From Deltaproteobacteria bacterium (GTDB taxonomy: Bacteria; Desulfobacterota; Binatia; HRBIN30; CADEER01): DNA of 64,000 bases. The notes below the pieces were generated by a model. That model was not told the origin of the DNA, made no database searches, and saw only the letters and a program-made list of their open reading frames with translations. The translations under genes were made by a program, and so were the position numbers. Positions 62,514 through 64,000 of this stretch are shown here, in pieces. Positions within the stretch are counted from its first letter, which is position 1. Every line of letters starts with the position of its first letter. The stretch spans positions 62,001 through 126,000 of the forward strand of contig JAJCZJ010000123.1 in assembly GCA_029262455.1 (NCBI GenBank). The letters are read 5' to 3'.

Positions 62514-62758
62514 GGGGGGACTCCTTCGTTGATGAATTCAGAAGATCGTTTTTGGTGGGTGTTTGCTGGAGGACCCATAGGATTCTCTTGGGCATTGGCC
62601 GACGGGCGGTTCGGCTTCGGCTGAATGAAGTCGCATACACCGCCCAGAATGTTGTAGACCCTATCTTCGAGGTGTTTTCGCTGTCAATCGATCGTCGGTT
62701 GTCTGGCCTGAGATGGTGTCCAGCGGTCGGAATCGCATGTTGTGGAGGAGAATCGGAG

Positions 62759-63667
62759 ATGGGTGGACGGAGTGCAAGTCCCCGTGTGCGGATGTCGGCG
62801 GAGGCTCTGGCGTTTTCAAAAAGGGTGCGATCCGGTCCGTTCAAGCGCTCCCTGGTCGCGCTCATCGGCAGTGAAATTCGCGAGATGGGGCGCGAACCGA
62901 TCCAAAGCATCGTCGACGAGAAGCTCGTGCGAAGTGCGTTGTCTTCCTGGGATCCAGCAGCACTCCGCCCGGAGATCGTTGCGGAGCTGACAGTTTTTGT
63001 CATGGGCGAATCCGAGGCGCGGTTGCGCAAGCAGCGGAAATCGATCGACCAGCTGATCGACCGCGATGTACTCGATGAGGTCGATCGTTTGATCAGTAGT
63101 GATCTAGCGAGTCCGGCGGCGGCCGCAGAGATCGTTACGCAGATGTTGCGTCAGGAGTTCATTGGCAAACTCTTCGCCGAGATCATCCACTCGGCGATCA
63201 TCTCGTTTAACAAGCGCGTCAATCCGTTGTTCGGCGGAATTGCGAGCGCCGTGCTGGAAGATCAGATCCGCGGCTTCATCGCCCTCGGAATGCCGATGTT
63301 GCAGGAGCAGGCGGTGTCGTTTGTCTTGAGTCAGGGGAATCAGAAGGTAGCGGCCGACCTGGTACGCGGGGTGGCGCGTGCGATACGCGCCGAGCCGGTG
63401 GCCAATTTGGTTCTCCGGACGTCGGGTGAACAGCGACGCAACCTCGAAGCAGCGCTTGCCAGAATTCTCGCCAGCGAGTTCGTGCAGAAGGCGACGTCGG
63501 AAACTCTGGTAGGCCTCTTCGATGCCCTATATCCGCGATTGCGCAAGCTTCGCCTCGACGAAGTCTTCGATACCGAACTCTTGGTCGGTGCCTTCGCAGA
63601 GCCGATCGCTGGATTATCGGTGAACGCCCTCGCTCGACCGCGTGCGGCGGCGCTTCTTTCCGAGTAG
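62759..63667 (+). CDS. Helical hypothetical protein
   Basis: 302 residues from ATG 62759, with GGAGGAG at 62744-62750; the ATG at 62792 is an alternative. The frame upstream is open but overlaps the divergent deacylase and is not coding. The protein is mostly predicted alpha helix with many Ala, Leu, Arg and Glu; a hydrophobic stretch lies near residues 160-185 (G-G-I-A-S-A-V-L). I do not recognise a family. It is convergent with the HxlR-type regulator. Confidence 0.75.
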   Translation: MGGRSASPRVRMSAEALAFSKRVRSGPFKRSLVALIGSEIREMGREPIQSIVDEKLVRSALSSWDPAALRPEIVAELTVFVMGESEARLRKQRKSIDQLIDRDVLDEVDRLISSDLASPAAAAEIVTQMLRQEFIGKLFAEIIHSAIISFNKRVNPLFGGIASAVLEDQIRGFIALGMPMLQEQAVSFVLSQGNQKVAADLVRGVARAIRAEPVANLVLRTSGEQRRNLEAALARILASEFVQKATSETLVGLFDALYPRLRKLRLDEVFDTELLVGAFAEPIAGLSVNALARPRAAALLSE

Positions 63668-63672
63668 GCGAT

Positions 63673-64000
63673 TTACAGATGACCTTCTTTCATGGTCGGG
63701 CTGGCCGACTTTTTTCCTCGCTTACGTAAGGCGACCGAGGTCTGTCGGATGTCTAACTTCTTACCGGTGTTGCTGTCGATGACTTCCGGGTGGATGTCGG
63801 CGCCGGTTTCTCGGTCGATGAGTTTGACCGGAGCCCTGCCGTCTTTCCAGAGCCAGTCTTCGCCCCATCGCCACATGGCGGCGAGGACTTGCCAGAAGTC
63901 GAGCCCCTTCTCGGTGAGGCGGTACTCGTAGCGAGCCGGTCGCTCGCTGTATGCAACCTTCTCCATCAGCCCCTCTTTGACCAGTCGGTTGAGTCGGTTG
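63673..64000 (-). CDS. HxlR-type winged-helix regulator, C-terminal part (5' end outside window)
   Basis: Its N-terminal part lies beyond the right edge. In-frame translation of the edge continues upstream of the Met at 63966 with N-R-L-N-R-L-V-K-E-G-L, the usual HxlR recognition region. Visible residues then match the wing: R-Y-E-Y-R-L-T-E-K-G-L-D-F and W-G-E-D-W. The tail is longer than in most HxlR proteins and ends Lys-rich. These proteins repress or activate nearby genes in response to aldehydes or oxidants; targets here are unknown. Confidence 0.85.
   Translation of the reverse strand, partial: NRLNRLVKEGLMEKVAYSERPARYEYRLTEKGLDFWQVLAAMWRWGEDWLWKDGRAPVKLIDRETGADIHPEVIDSNTGKKLDIRQTSVALRKRGKKSASPTMKEGHL

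Noticed and set aside
61563-62624. 353-codon + strand frame
   Set aside because: Antisense shadow of the D-aminoacylase-family gene, which has intact metal-binding motifs.

Overview
This 64 kb window is high-GC, Gram-negative-type chromosomal DNA. The probable source is an uncultured Candidatus Binatia (Binatota / Desulfobacterota_B) bacterium. That placement is an inference from exported proteins typical of the group as I know it: Thr-Pro linkers, Cys-bounded twin-EF-hand modules, cohesin-like domains, a CW-rich C-terminal domain and a Cys-rich extracellular domain. Several genes also fit the organic-compound catabolism predicted for it. No rRNA, tRNA, CRISPR array, transposase or prophage was seen. 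Genes are dense and many neighbours overlap by ATGA.

Layout. 1-6.8 kb: a 5'-truncated, membrane-anchored protein with a propeller and three cohesin-like domains, then two translationally coupled exported proteins, the second with a dockerin-like module. 6.9-18.4 kb: an unusual SDR protein, a DoxX-like membrane protein, an exported phospholipase C-like protein coupled to a HEAT-repeat protein, a VWA protein with four Ig-like repeats, an HD-domain protein, a DsbA-like thioredoxin and a cytochrome c / HtrA-like / PDZ fusion with an apparently broken protease site. 18.8-31.5 kb: an Lgt-like protein, a 1048-residue beta-helix/DNRLRE protein, a xylFGH-type sugar ABC transporter, and two exported proteins with dockerin-like modules, one an FG-GAP propeller and one an exported protein with the domain order of glucan, water dikinases. 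31.5-34.6 kb: a three-gene phosphorelay. 35-41 kb: an aldo/keto reductase and the RNA-repair locus rtcR // slipin-rtcB-rtcA with a candidate sigma-54 promoter and a structured leader. 41.3-48 kb: a Cys-rich exported protein, a class II aldolase and a mauB-E-D-A tryptophan-tryptophylquinone amine dehydrogenase operon that continues into a cytochrome c and an acyl-CoA synthetase. 48-64 kb: housekeeping and catabolic genes (MtfA-like peptidase, MOSC, esterases, SDRs, homocysteine methyltransferase family, NTF2-like, ACAD-like flavoprotein, histidine kinase, quinone reductase-like MDR, RCK potassium channel, D-aminoacylase family) and a 3'-end fragment of an HxlR regulator.

How the parts may work together. 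The cohesin-like anchor protein and three exported proteins with dockerin-like modules of exactly equal length (59 codons, Cys to Cys) could form a cell-surface assembly. The nearby xylose-type importer and beta-helix/DNRLRE protein make carbohydrate capture a reasonable but untested guess. The amine dehydrogenase operon would oxidise a primary amine in the periplasm and pass electrons to its cytochrome; the co-translated acyl-CoA synthetase suggests the carbon is activated as a CoA ester, which fits an aromatic or longer-chain amine better than methylamine. RtcR probably senses RNA damage and switches on slipin-RtcB-RtcA.
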